Assembly: GCF_003697815.1 (NCBI RefSeq)
Contig: NZ_RDQG01000046.1
Coordinates: 1-40,607 of the forward strand
Direction: 5' to 3'
DNA length: 40,607 nucleotides
Source: Halalkalicoccus subterraneus
Lineage (GTDB): Archaea; Halobacteriota; Halobacteria; Halobacteriales; Halalkalicoccaceae
The notes beneath the pieces were generated by a model. That model was not told the origin of the DNA, did not search any database, and worked only from the letters and a program-made list of their open reading frames with translations. Positions 16,875 to 24,026 of this stretch are shown here, piece by piece. Both the position numbers and the translations under genes were made by a program. How positions within the stretch are numbered: position 1 is the first letter of the stretch; each line of letters opens with the position of its first letter.

Positions 16875-18217
16875 TCGGCGAGCGCGTCGAGGATCGGGCG
16901 GTACTTGAGCTGGACTTCCTCCCACTCCTCGTCGGGGTCCGAATCGGCGACGATCCCGTTGCCCGCAAACAGGGTGACGAGGTCGTCGCTCGCGACGCCA
17001 GAGCGGATGGCCACCGCGAACTCCCCGTCGCCCGCGGCGTCGAACCAGCCTACAGGTGCGGCGTACCAGCCCCGCTCGAAGGTCTCGGTCTTGCGAATTG
17101 TCTCCCACGCCGTTTCGGGCGGGAGACCGCCGACTGCGGGCGTCGGATGGAGCGCCTCGACGATCGAGAGGACGTGCCTGTCCTCGTCGAGTTCGGCCTG
17201 AATCGGGGTCCGGAGGTGCTGGATGGTCGCGAGCTTCCTGACGGTTTGTGGCGCGACCCGGACCTCCCCGAGGGGGTCGAGCTGCTCGCGGATCGTCTCG
17301 ACGACGATGCCCTGCTCGTGCTGGATCTTCTCGCTTTCGAGCAGCGATCGCATCAGCTCGTGGTCCGTCTCGGGGGTTTCGCCCCGCGCGACCGAGCCCG
17401 CGAGCGCTTCCGTCTCGACGCGCCGGCCCGAAAGCGAGACCAGCCGCTCGGGCGGGGCGCCGAAAAAGCCCGCCTCCTCGGTCGGCTCGACGAGAAACCG
17501 GTAGCACTCGGGGTAGGTCCGCCGGAGACGTTCGAGCACGTCCGGTATCTCGAGCGCCGTCGCGAGGCGGACTTCGAGCGCCTGGGCGAGGACGACCTTC
17601 CTGAGATCGCCTGCCGCGATCCGGTCGGTCGCGGCCGCGACCTGCTCGACCCACTCCTCGTGCGGAGTGGTGAGGGTGCGCGAAGCGATTCCGGGTGGGG
17701 CGGCGCTGGGCTGCATTGCCGGGTGGGCCGTGAGCTCCGAGCGCACGGTTTCGAGTTCGGTCTCGACAGCGTTTACGTCGGCCTCCGGACCGTAGCGCGA
17801 CACCGTGAGCCACGTCGTTTCGTCGGTTCGCGTGAGCTGTACCCGCGGGATCACGAACTCCGCGGCGTGAAACCCTCTCCACGGCGGGGCGGGTTCGTGA
17901 CCCGCGTGGAAGGCGACGCCGCCGAACGCGCGCGGCCGGGCGGCGGGGGGAAGATCGGCATCGAGCGTCGAGAACAACCGTGTTGCGTCCTCACGGAGGG
18001 TTTCGAAGCGGTCCGGGCCGTCGGCGCGGAACCGGGCAGCCGCGCCGCCACCGGCGATTTCGAGGCCGTCCGGAGCGGCCCAGTGAACCCGCGGGGGATC
18101 GCGCTCGAAGAGAAACGCCCGAAAGGAGAGATCCGCCAGTTCGCAGGCCCGACTCACGAGCGCGCTCCCCTCGGCGGGCGAGGCGACGATCGAGCCATCA
18201 CGGTGCGAAACGGTCAT
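16871..18217 (-). CDS. menF: Isochorismate synthase
   Basis: This chorismate-binding family enzyme has 448 residues. The conserved C-terminal half shows TEALAGSVARGETPETDHEL, LESEKIQHEQGIVVETIREQ, HLRTPIQAEL, ALHPTPAVGGLP and ERGWYAAPVGWFDAAGDGEF. It isomerises chorismate to isochorismate, the first committed step to menaquinone. The start MTVSHRDGS at 18217 was preferred to an in-frame ATG at 18292, which would run through the origin-box pair. It leads menF-menD-menB. Its upstream region (18218-18338) holds two origin-box motifs, discussed separately. An anthranilate or salicylate synthase role is unlikely in this context. Confidence 0.92.
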   Translation of the reverse strand: MTVSHRDGSIVASPAEGSALVSRACELADLSFRAFLFERDPPRVHWAAPDGLEIAGGGAAARFRADGPDRFETLREDATRLFSTLDADLPPAARPRAFGGVAFHAGHEPAPPWRGFHAAEFVIPRVQLTRTDETTWLTVSRYGPEADVNAVETELETVRSELTAHPAMQPSAAPPGIASRTLTTPHEEWVEQVAAATDRIAAGDLRKVVLAQALEVRLATALEIPDVLERLRRTYPECYRFLVEPTEEAGFFGAPPERLVSLSGRRVETEALAGSVARGETPETDHELMRSLLESEKIQHEQGIVVETIREQLDPLGEVRVAPQTVRKLATIQHLRTPIQAELDEDRHVLSIVEALHPTPAVGGLPPETAWETIRKTETFERGWYAAPVGWFDAAGDGEFAVAIRSGVASDDLVTLFAGNGIVADSDPDEEWEEVQLKYRPILDALAE

Positions 18218-18266
18218 TACCCGTTCTCGGGGTTCTGTCCCCTTCAGCGTACCTATCCGGGACCCA

Positions 18267-18312
18267 CACACCACGTTTCCGGTGAAATACACCGGGTTTC
18301 CGGTGAACGGGT
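18267..18312 (+). repeat. Tandem origin-box pair (copies A and B) behind orc1, upstream of menF
   Basis: Copy A (core 18275-18287) and copy B (core 18296-18308) both carry TTTCCGGTGAA in the same orientation, 21 bases apart. Copy A is identical over 23 bases (18267-18289) to the copy at 19541-19563 in front of orc1. Copy B starts ACACCGGG and ends with CGGG, like the copies at 19594 and 19925. The pair fills the gap between the orc1 stop and the menF start, so a bound initiator could also affect menF transcription. Confidence 0.75.
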
Positions 18313-18338
18313 GGACGATCGCCTGACTGTCCGGCCCC

Positions 18339-19535
18339 TCAACTCTGGTCGATCAGCACGTCCCGAACCACCGTCGAGTCCTCGAGCAGCCGGTGGTTGG
18401 TGTAGCTCCCCTCGGCGCTGCCGCCGCTGTGGCGGGACTGTTCGATGATGTCGAGGAAGGCGTGTTCCTTGAGCAGGTCACGGACCCGCCGCAGGGATAG
18501 GGCTTCCGCGCCCTCCTGTCTGCAGATCTCCTCGTAAACGTCGTAGACGGCAGTGGTCCGAAACCCCTCGGCGCTCGCGTCGTTCAACGAGAGGATCGTC
18601 AGCGCATGGAGGACGTATCGGGAGTGGGGAGTCGAGCCACGGATGAGCTCGCGGAACCGGTCGGTCTCGGCGCGTTTGCGCGCGTCGGTGACGAACCCCT
18701 CCTGAACGCGGTCGGCACCCGTGGATTGGGCGATCTCTCCGGCATACCTGAGAATGTCGATCGCCTTGCGGGCGTCACCGTGTTCGCGTGCGGCGAGTGC
18801 GGCCGCCCGTGGGATCACGCCGTTATCGAGGACGCCCTCGCGGAAGGCGTCCCGGCGCGCCTCCATGATCTCGCCCAACTGGGAGGCGTCATAGGGTGGG
18901 AAGACGAACTCCCGCTCACAGAGGCTCGATTTCACCCGCTCGTCCATCCGGTCTTTGTACCGGATCTTGTTGCTGATCCCGACGACGCCGATCTTGCAGT
19001 CGGTGAGCTTGCCGGCTTCACCCGCGCGCGAGAGTTGCATGAGGATCGCGTCGTCGGCGAGCTTGTCGATCTCGTCGAGAAGGACGAGCACGACGTCGTA
19101 CGAATCGTCGAGGATGCGCCAGAGACGTTTGTAGTAGGTCGCGGTACTGATCCCCTTATCAGGGATGTTGATCCCGGTTTCCTCAGAGCGGTTCAACCCG
19201 CTCGCGATCGTCTGAACGGCCTGTGTTTCGGTAGTGTCCTGCGCGCAGTCGACGTACGCGAACGCGGCGTTCACCCCCTCGCTTCCGGCGGCGTCGACCA
19301 GCCGGCCCGAGACGTGTTTCGCACACAGCGATTTGCCGGTTCCGGTCTTCCCGTAGATGAGGATGTTGCTCGGGCTCTGTCCGAAGATCGCGGGATTGAC
19401 CGCGTTAGCTAGTAACTTGATCTCCTCGTCACGCCCGACGATCCGACCCTCCTCGGGGAGGTGGTTGATCTCCAGAAGCTCCTTGTTGACGAAAATAGGG
19501 TCATCGCGAATGAACAACTCGTCCGTCTCGACCAT
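18339..19535 (-). CDS. orc1: Orc1/Cdc6-family replication initiator (AAA+ ATPase)
   Basis: The product has 398 residues. The AAA+ module has Walker A GKTGTGKS at 62-69, Walker B VLVLLDEIDKL around 149-159, and a sensor-1-like segment GVVGISNK; the arginine-containing C-terminal part and a winged-helix domain (about 310-398, SLNDASAEGFRTTAVYDVYEEIC) follow. It binds origin boxes and loads the replicative helicase. The start MVETDELF at 19535 was chosen; an in-frame ATG at 19604 would read back through two origin boxes. Haloarchaea usually have several orc1/cdc6 paralogues, each often next to its own origin; this one is flanked by boxes on both sides. Confidence 0.93.
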   Translation of the reverse strand: MVETDELFIRDDPIFVNKELLEINHLPEEGRIVGRDEEIKLLANAVNPAIFGQSPSNILIYGKTGTGKSLCAKHVSGRLVDAAGSEGVNAAFAYVDCAQDTTETQAVQTIASGLNRSEETGINIPDKGISTATYYKRLWRILDDSYDVVLVLLDEIDKLADDAILMQLSRAGEAGKLTDCKIGVVGISNKIRYKDRMDERVKSSLCEREFVFPPYDASQLGEIMEARRDAFREGVLDNGVIPRAAALAAREHGDARKAIDILRYAGEIAQSTGADRVQEGFVTDARKRAETDRFRELIRGSTPHSRYVLHALTILSLNDASAEGFRTTAVYDVYEEICRQEGAEALSLRRVRDLLKEHAFLDIIEQSRHSGGSAEGSYTNHRLLEDSTVVRDVLIDQS

Positions 19536-19540
19536 ACGTC

Positions 19541-19563
19541 CACACCACGTTTCCGGTGAAATA
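19541..19563 (+). repeat. Origin-box copy C, over the orc1 promoter
   Basis: This 23-base copy is identical to copy A at 18267-18289 (core at 19549-19561). It ends 6 bases upstream of the orc1 ATG on its promoter side and overlaps a TATA-like stretch (minus strand CTATTTCA at about 19557-19564). Binding by Orc1 would be expected to block the promoter. Confidence 0.75.
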
Positions 19564-19593
19564 GCGCTTGCGTTTCGCCTCCAACGATGGGAG

Positions 19594-19624
19594 CGCACAC
19601 ACACCGGGTTTCCGGTGAAACGGG
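19594..19624 (+). repeat. Origin-box copy D (left arm of the 31-base inverted pair)
   Basis: The 31 bases are the exact reverse complement of 19925-19955. The core is GTTTCCGGTGAAAC at 19608-19621, preceded by a CA-rich run and ACACCGGG and followed by a G-run (GGGG), the layout of an origin recognition box with G-string. CACCGG and CCGGTG form a 6-base hairpin around GTTT inside it. Confidence 0.8.
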
Positions 19625-19778
19625 GTTCGAGGGTGGGTCCCCTTCCAGTCGAAACGGAGGTTGGTGCCGAAGGATCGAGTGAAACGATTCGAGGTGGGGA
19701 ACCACTCGACGACGCGCGACTAACCGGGACGGCTTGAAACGGCGCTGAGAGTTCGTTCGACTGGAGCTTTGGAAGGAA

Positions 19779-19860
19779 AGGCGATTATAGATCGCCTTGT
19801 ATCTAGTACGACGATTAACCCACTGGGCTATGAAACAGCTATAGTATATAAAATAGGAGG
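19779..19860. other. AT-rich stretch, probable DNA unwinding element
   Basis: This stretch is markedly AT-rich compared with its surroundings, with TATAGTATATAAAATAG at 19841-19857 and an internal inverted repeat GGCGAT-TATAG-ATCGCC at 19780-19796. It lies between the inverted origin boxes D and E, where helicase loading would start. A hairpin GAAGGGG/CCCCTTC at 19904-19920 sits between it and copy E. Confidence 0.65.
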
Positions 19861-19924
19861 ATGTTCGATAGTAGTGAGGTCATTCGAGAGAGACGAATCT
19901 CGAGAAGGGGTGCCCCCTTCTGAT

Positions 19925-19955
19925 CCCGTTTCACCGGAAACCCGGTGTGTGTGCG
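19925..19955 (-). repeat. Origin-box copy E (right arm of the 31-base inverted pair)
   Basis: It is the perfect reverse complement of 19594-19624 over 31 bases, with its core GTTTCACCGGAAAC at 19928-19941 and the CA-rich end pointing away from orc1. Opposite orientation on either side of the AT-rich stretch is the arrangement expected for bidirectional origin firing. Confidence 0.8.
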
Positions 19956-20037
19956 ACGAATCGGTGATCGATCAGCCGGTGTCGAGACGGCCGTTCAATC
20001 GGACACGGTTCGAGCCCCGTCCGATCGCCCGCCCGAA

Positions 20038-20634
20038 TCAGCTGTAGCGTTCCTCGTTCCACGGATCGGCGGTGTTCGAGTAGCCCCGTTTCTCCCAGAA
20101 TCCGCGTTCAGGCTCGGTGAGGAACTCGATCCCGTCGACCCACTTCGCCCCTTTGTAGGCGTACTTGTGAGGTGTCACGACCCGAAGGGGTCCGCCGTGC
20201 TCTCTCGGCAGCGCCTCCCCGTCGAACTCCCACGTGAACAGGACTTCGTCGCGCATGCACGCATCGAGCGGGAGATTCGTGGTGTAGCCGTCGAGCGCGG
20301 AGAACATGACGTGGACTGCGTCGTCGCGCACGCCCGCCCGTTCGGCCAGCGTCGGGAACGACACTCCAGTAAAAGCACAGTCGAACTTGCTCCAGCCGGT
20401 CACACAGTGAAAGTCCTGGGTCTGTGTCTCCCCTGGAAGCTCAGTGAACTCCTCGTAGGAAAACGAGAGGTCGGTCTCGACCGCGCCGCTTACTGTAAAC
20501 TCCCAGTGTTCGGGGTCGAATTCGGGGACCGATCCCTTCGAGAGGACGGGAAATTTCGAGGTCTCTCGCTGGCCCGGTGGCAGGCGCTTCCCGCCGAACT
20601 CCCGGTAGAGGTCGGTAACGTCCGTCGCGTCCAT
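20038..20634 (-). CDS. Sulfite oxidase-fold molybdopterin-dependent oxidoreductase
   Basis: The 198-residue protein has the molybdopterin-binding pattern of the sulfite oxidase/YedY family: WEFTVSGAVETDLSFSYEEF, then DFHCVTGWS with the cysteine that ligates Mo, FPTLAERAG, VMFSALDGYTTNLPL, HGGPLRVVTPHKYAYKGAKW and the end GFWEKRGYSNTADPW. No signal peptide is seen from the chosen start (ATG 20634), so it is probably cytoplasmic, unlike Tat-exported YedY. No dimerisation or heme domain is present. The substrate is unknown; methionine sulfoxide or related oxides are possible by family. The gene points toward the origin region. Confidence 0.88.
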   Translation of the reverse strand: MDATDVTDLYREFGGKRLPPGQRETSKFPVLSKGSVPEFDPEHWEFTVSGAVETDLSFSYEEFTELPGETQTQDFHCVTGWSKFDCAFTGVSFPTLAERAGVRDDAVHVMFSALDGYTTNLPLDACMRDEVLFTWEFDGEALPREHGGPLRVVTPHKYAYKGAKWVDGIEFLTEPERGFWEKRGYSNTADPWNEERYS

Positions 20635-20734
20635 AGACGAAGGGAGGCGGCCCAGAGGGGTATGCCTACCGGAAACCGAGATTGTCCCATCGAAAGGTTT
20701 CCTTGCCAGTTTTCGTATGAATTGTCCCGTTAGA

Positions 20735-20742
20735 GTTAAATA
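20735..20742 (+). promoter_or_regulatory. TATA-like element of the CopG-like gene
   Basis: GTTAAATA lies about 30 bases before the ATG at 20771, the spacing of a leaderless transcript. This also argues for that ATG over an upstream alternative at 20717. Confidence 0.45.
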
Positions 20743-20770
20743 CGCCTCCGTCGAAGCCCCGTCTGTTCCG

Positions 20771-20983
20771 ATGCCGAAAGTAGAAATCACCGTCCCGGAG
20801 CACCTCGAAATGCAAATCGCACAGATGGTCGATCAGGGGGAGTTCGCGACCCGTGACGAGGCCATCGAAGACCTGCTCTCCGCGGGGCTGAAAGCCTACA
20901 AGACCGGCGGATCGCAGATGGACGAGGAGCCCGGACTCGAGGAGGACGGAATGATGGGCCACGACGACGAGTACGTCTTCTGA
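20771..20983 (+). CDS. CopG-like ribbon-helix-helix protein
   Basis: The product has 70 residues. The first 45 fit a ribbon-helix-helix DNA-binding domain: the beta strand PKVEITVPEHL, then two helices (EMQIAQMVDQGEFATRDEAIED, LLSAGLKAYK). The tail is acidic and Met/Gly-rich (DEEPGLEEDGMMGHDDEYVF) and probably disordered. Such proteins dimerise and bind operator DNA; some are antitoxins, but no toxin gene follows. The next gene, UPF0058, starts about 90 bases on with its own TATA-like element, so the two are probably separate transcripts. Confidence 0.8.
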   Translation: MPKVEITVPEHLEMQIAQMVDQGEFATRDEAIEDLLSAGLKAYKTGGSQMDEEPGLEEDGMMGHDDEYVF

Positions 20984-21075
20984 TCGTCGGCCGTTCGTCC
21001 CTCCACTGACACCAGCCATGGGACCGGATGACGCGGGAAATTCTTAACATCTGGACCCGCATATCGGTAGATACG

Positions 21076-21354
21076 ATGCACAAAGACGAGCTTCTGGAAC
21101 TCCACGACCAGATGGTCACCATCATGGAGTACTTCAAACGTCAAGAGGACGTCGACGAGGAACTGTTCGCGCCCTACGATCGACTCGATGTCGACCCCTC
21201 ACACGTCCATAAGTCCAAAAGCGAACACAAACACGCGGTGTTCGTCCTCGGAAACGCCCTCGCGAGCGCCATGAGTAACGACGAGTTCTCCAGTGCGGGT
21301 CGTATCGGAAAGCGGATGGCGGAACTCGCTGACGACGCCGAACGGAAGATATAG
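21076..21354 (+). CDS. UPF0058 family protein
   Basis: The 92-residue protein begins MHKDELLELHDQMVTIMEYF and contains DPSHVHKSKSEHKHAVFVLGNAL, the His-rich signature of this conserved archaeal family, which is probably metal-binding and helical. Its function is not known. A TATA-like element (TTCTTAAC, 21041-21048) about 34 bases upstream supports the ATG at 21076 rather than an in-frame start at 21028. The following stretch 21355-21495 contains nothing I can support. Confidence 0.85.
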   Translation: MHKDELLELHDQMVTIMEYFKRQEDVDEELFAPYDRLDVDPSHVHKSKSEHKHAVFVLGNALASAMSNDEFSSAGRIGKRMAELADDAERKI

Positions 21355-21495
21355 CCACACTCGCGTCCGAACGAAGCGTGTTCTACGGGAGATTGTAGTA
21401 CCGACTCGAATCACGACGGCTAGTCGCCCTCGTCCCTACCGACGGCTGCCCGATTCGGGGCATCCCGCGATGGCCACGGTACCGCAGTAGAACGG

Positions 21496-21801
21496 TTAGC
21501 TCTCGACTTCGGCGACACCGTCGATCTTCATTCCTTCGAGGGTCTCGATCGTCTCGCCGAGCTTGCCGTCGAGTTCGGAGACGAACTCCTCGGTGCGCTC
21601 GGTGGTGATCGCACCCTGACTGGAGGGTTCGATGAGGTTCTCCTCCTCGAGGACGCGAAGCGAGTAGCGGACCTTGTGGTGCGGGTACCCCGTTTCGTTC
21701 GACATCTTCACGATCCCGATGGGCTCGTTTTCGATGACCATCTTCAGGACCTGAAGATGTCGTTCCAACATATCGACTTCCTTCTCAAGCCGGTCTATCA
21801 T
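21496..21801 (-). CDS. Winged-helix transcriptional regulator-like protein
   Basis: The product has 101 residues: an N-terminal coiled helix (MIDRLEKEVDMLERHLQVLKMVIE), a helix-turn-helix core (PIGIVKMSNETGYPHHKVRYSLRVLEEENLI) and a wing-like EPSSQGAITTERTEEF, ending in another helix. This is a common archaeal small-regulator architecture with a dimerising helix. No partner or ligand is evident. It is divergent from purA, and a perfect 12-base palindrome overlaps its probable TATA box, which would suit autoregulation. Confidence 0.75.
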   Translation of the reverse strand: MIDRLEKEVDMLERHLQVLKMVIENEPIGIVKMSNETGYPHHKVRYSLRVLEEENLIEPSSQGAITTERTEEFVSELDGKLGETIETLEGMKIDGVAEVES

Positions 21802-21825
21802 GGCATTTGTTAACTTGTCGTTCGT

Positions 21826-21837
21826 ACTTTTAAAAGT
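21826..21837. promoter_or_regulatory. Palindromic TATA element ACTTTTAAAAGT
   Basis: A perfect 12-base palindrome lies 25-36 bases upstream of the winged-helix gene start at 21801, so it can serve as a TATA box for a leaderless transcript on the minus strand. Its symmetry also makes it a candidate operator. purA on the other strand has a weaker TATA-like GTAATCGG at 21921-21928. Confidence 0.45.
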
Positions 21838-21956
21838 TGCTGTCGATACGGCGAGTTGCCGGGAGGATTTGATAGTTGTCGTGGGAGTGATTAACAGTTG
21901 TGGTTGGAGCCCGGCGGATCGTAATCGGTATGCGGGTCGGTCCGAAACCTCCGGCT

Positions 21957-23312
21957 ATGACCGTAACTATCGTCGGCGCACAGTTGGGCGACGAAGGCAA
22001 GGGCGGCGTCGTCGACCTCTACGGCGAGAACGTCGACGTCGTCGCGCGGTACCAGGGCGGGGACAACGCCGGCCACACCGTCGTCTTCGGCGACGAGGAG
22101 TACAAGCTCTCGCTGGTCCCAAGCGGTGCGGTTCGCGGGACCGTCGGCGTGCTCGGCAACGGCTGTGTCGTCAACCCCGAGACGCTGTTCGACGAGATCG
22201 ATGCCCTGCGAGAGCGGGGGCTGGATCCACAGGTGAAGGTCGCCGAGCGCGCCCACGTCATCATGCCCTATCACAGGGTGCTCGACGGGATCGAGGAGGA
22301 CGTCAAGGAGGACTCGGATCTGGACGCGGGTACGACGGGTCGAGGGATCGGCCCGACCTACGAGGACAAGGTCGGTCGCCGGGGGATCCGGATCGGCGAT
22401 CTGCTCGATTCCGACTCCCTCAGAACCAAACTCGAGTACGCCGTCCCTCAAAAGCGCGCCCTCGCCGAGGACGTCTTCGGAGCCACGACGGACGAGGCCT
22501 TCGACATCTCCAGTCTCTACGAGCAGTACCGGCGCTACGGCGAGCGCCTCGCAGAGGAAGGCATGACCGTCAACGCCGGCGATTACCTCACGAAGCGTAT
22601 CGAGTCGGGTGAAAACGTCATGTTCGAGGGCGCACAGGGCACCTCGATCGACATCGACCACGGCGACTATCCCTATGTGACCTCTTCGAACCCCACCGCG
22701 GGCTATGCGGCAACCGGTACCGGCGTCGGCCCAACAGTGGTCGGCCGCGGCGAGGTCATCGGGATCGTCAAGGCATATCTCACGCGCGTGGGAACCGGCG
22801 AGCTTCCGACGGAACTCGGCTCGGTCGACGGCCAGACGCCCCAGAACGGCGGACGCCCCGAGATGGCCGAACTCGCCACCCAGATCAGGGACGAGGGCGG
22901 CGAGTACGGCACCGTCACCGGCCGGCCACGCCGCGTCGGCTGGCTCGACGTACCGATGATTCGCCATGCCGCCCGCGTTAGCGGCTTTACCGGCCTTGCG
23001 ATCAACCACATCGACGTACTGGCGGGGATGGACGAGGTCGAAGTGGGCCACTCCTACGACCTCGACGGTGAGGAGGTCCTGACGATGCCCTCGACGAGCA
23101 AGCAGTGGGCGCGCTGTGAGGTCAACTATCGACGGTTCGACGGCTGGCCCGAGACCGACTGGGAGGCCGTCGCACGCGAGGGCTACGACGCGATCCCCGA
23201 GAACGCCCGCACCTATCTAGAGTACGTCAGCGCCGAACTCGACACCCCGATCTACGCCGTCGGCGTCGGTCCCGGTCGCGAGCAGACCGTCGTGGTCGAG
23301 TCCCCGTTCTGA
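21957..23312 (+). CDS. purA: Adenylosuccinate synthetase
   Basis: The 451-residue protein starts MTVTIVGAQLGDEGKGGVVD, with the GTP-binding P-loop variant GDEGKG at 11-16 and RYQGGDNAGHTV next, then TTGRGIGPTYEDKVGRRGIR, FEGAQGTSIDIDHGDYPYVTSS, TRVGTGELPTEL and RPRRVGWLDVPM. It joins IMP and aspartate with GTP to make adenylosuccinate on the way to AMP. The ATG at 21957 was chosen because the catalytic core starts there; an ATG-like start at 21900 would add 19 unmatched residues. The protein has inserts relative to 430-residue bacterial enzymes. Confidence 0.95.
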   Translation: MTVTIVGAQLGDEGKGGVVDLYGENVDVVARYQGGDNAGHTVVFGDEEYKLSLVPSGAVRGTVGVLGNGCVVNPETLFDEIDALRERGLDPQVKVAERAHVIMPYHRVLDGIEEDVKEDSDLDAGTTGRGIGPTYEDKVGRRGIRIGDLLDSDSLRTKLEYAVPQKRALAEDVFGATTDEAFDISSLYEQYRRYGERLAEEGMTVNAGDYLTKRIESGENVMFEGAQGTSIDIDHGDYPYVTSSNPTAGYAATGTGVGPTVVGRGEVIGIVKAYLTRVGTGELPTELGSVDGQTPQNGGRPEMAELATQIRDEGGEYGTVTGRPRRVGWLDVPMIRHAARVSGFTGLAINHIDVLAGMDEVEVGHSYDLDGEEVLTMPSTSKQWARCEVNYRRFDGWPETDWEAVAREGYDAIPENARTYLEYVSAELDTPIYAVGVGPGREQTVVVESPF

Positions 23313-23321
23313 GCCGTTCCC

Positions 23322-23882
23322 CTAGTTCTCGTGTCCGAGCCGCCACAGTGCCCGATAAAGCGTCCAGCAGTCCACGCCGTGCTCATCGGCGATCGCTCGA
23401 CATGCATCGAGAAACCTCCGGTACTCCTCGACCGAGGGCGAGTCAGGGTACGGCTCGTCGAGTTCGCCGGCGTCGTACAGCACCGTCCACGTTCGGGCGT
23501 CGACGGCCACGTAGCGATCGGGGTCGATGAACTGGAGGAAGGCGCTTGCGACACGCGTATCGACGCCCGCCAGCTCGGTCAGCCGTCCGACTCGCTCGTC
23601 GAGCGCCTCGGCGTTCGCGGCATCGATCACGGCTTCCCGCGTCGTGCTCCGTTCGTTCTCGGCAAAGCGATCCTCGCGCGCGCGCTGGCGGTCCTGCGGA
23701 TAGGCCCCGAGATTCCGCCGGTAGTACCACTGGACGACCCATTCGGCGTCGCGAAAGCCGAACTCCCCCTCGGCGAACGCGCTCGGAAGCGTCCCGATCC
23801 CCTCCTCCTCGACCGGATAGAGCGGTTCTTCTTCGATGTAGTCGGCGGCTGCCTCCTCGATCATCGAGCGAGTGAGTACCAT
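23322..23882 (-). CDS. Conserved hypothetical, possibly helix-hairpin-helix glycosylase-like
   Basis: The 186-residue acidic protein is mostly helical. The part ELAGVDTRVASAFLQFIDPDRYVAVDARTWTVL resembles the core of HhH-GPD DNA glycosylases, where a helix-hairpin-helix is followed by a conserved aspartate (here VDARTW). I cannot assign catalytic residues with certainty, so this is an inference. The N-terminal part (SAFAEGEFGFRDAEWVVQWYYRRN) is not familiar. The gene converges with purA, ten bases apart. The start at 23882 or Met7 at 23864 are both possible. Confidence 0.7.
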   Translation of the reverse strand: MVLTRSMIEEAAADYIEEEPLYPVEEEGIGTLPSAFAEGEFGFRDAEWVVQWYYRRNLGAYPQDRQRAREDRFAENERSTTREAVIDAANAEALDERVGRLTELAGVDTRVASAFLQFIDPDRYVAVDARTWTVLYDAGELDEPYPDSPSVEEYRRFLDACRAIADEHGVDCWTLYRALWRLGHEN

Positions 23883-23966
23883 GCACGGTTATTTGCGGGC
23901 CGGTGTCCTCAACGTTCGCCTCGTAACCGGGCTCCGTTACATATCACTCGATAGGACACGCGCAGG

Positions 23967-24019
23967 CGTTAAGTGGGTGGTACTCATTTACATGGTAGAT
24001 GATGGACCATCGAGGGAGG
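23967..24019 (+). promoter_or_regulatory. Promoter and ribosome binding site of the formate dehydrogenase gene
   Basis: A TATA-like CGTTAAGT at 23967-23974 would start transcription near 24000. GGAGG at 24015-24019 lies 7 bases before the ATG at 24027. This gene therefore has a short leader with a Shine-Dalgarno sequence, unlike the leaderless pattern of most first genes here. Confidence 0.45.
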
Positions 24020-24026
24020 AAGCATC

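Larger units (their letters stand above)
19541..19955. other. Probable replication origin next to orc1
   Basis: Three origin boxes lie in the gene-free region between orc1 and the molybdoprotein gene: two in one orientation near orc1 and one inverted 300 bases away. They enclose an AT-rich stretch in otherwise GC-rich DNA. Archaeal origins are typically intergenic, adjacent to their cognate orc1/cdc6 gene, with inverted boxes flanking an unwinding element, so this region fits closely. The rest of 19536-20037 contains no credible gene: one open frame at 19769-20047 crosses the AT-rich stretch and the inverted box. Confidence 0.8.

Noticed and set aside
18267-19955. The repeated boxes as a CRISPR array
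   Set aside because: Spacing is irregular, orientation is mixed, one gene lies between copies and there are no spacers or cas genes; origin boxes explain them.
19769-20047. 92-codon plus-strand frame in the origin region
   Set aside because: It crosses the AT-rich unwinding stretch and box E, has no family similarity and no coding-like codon use.
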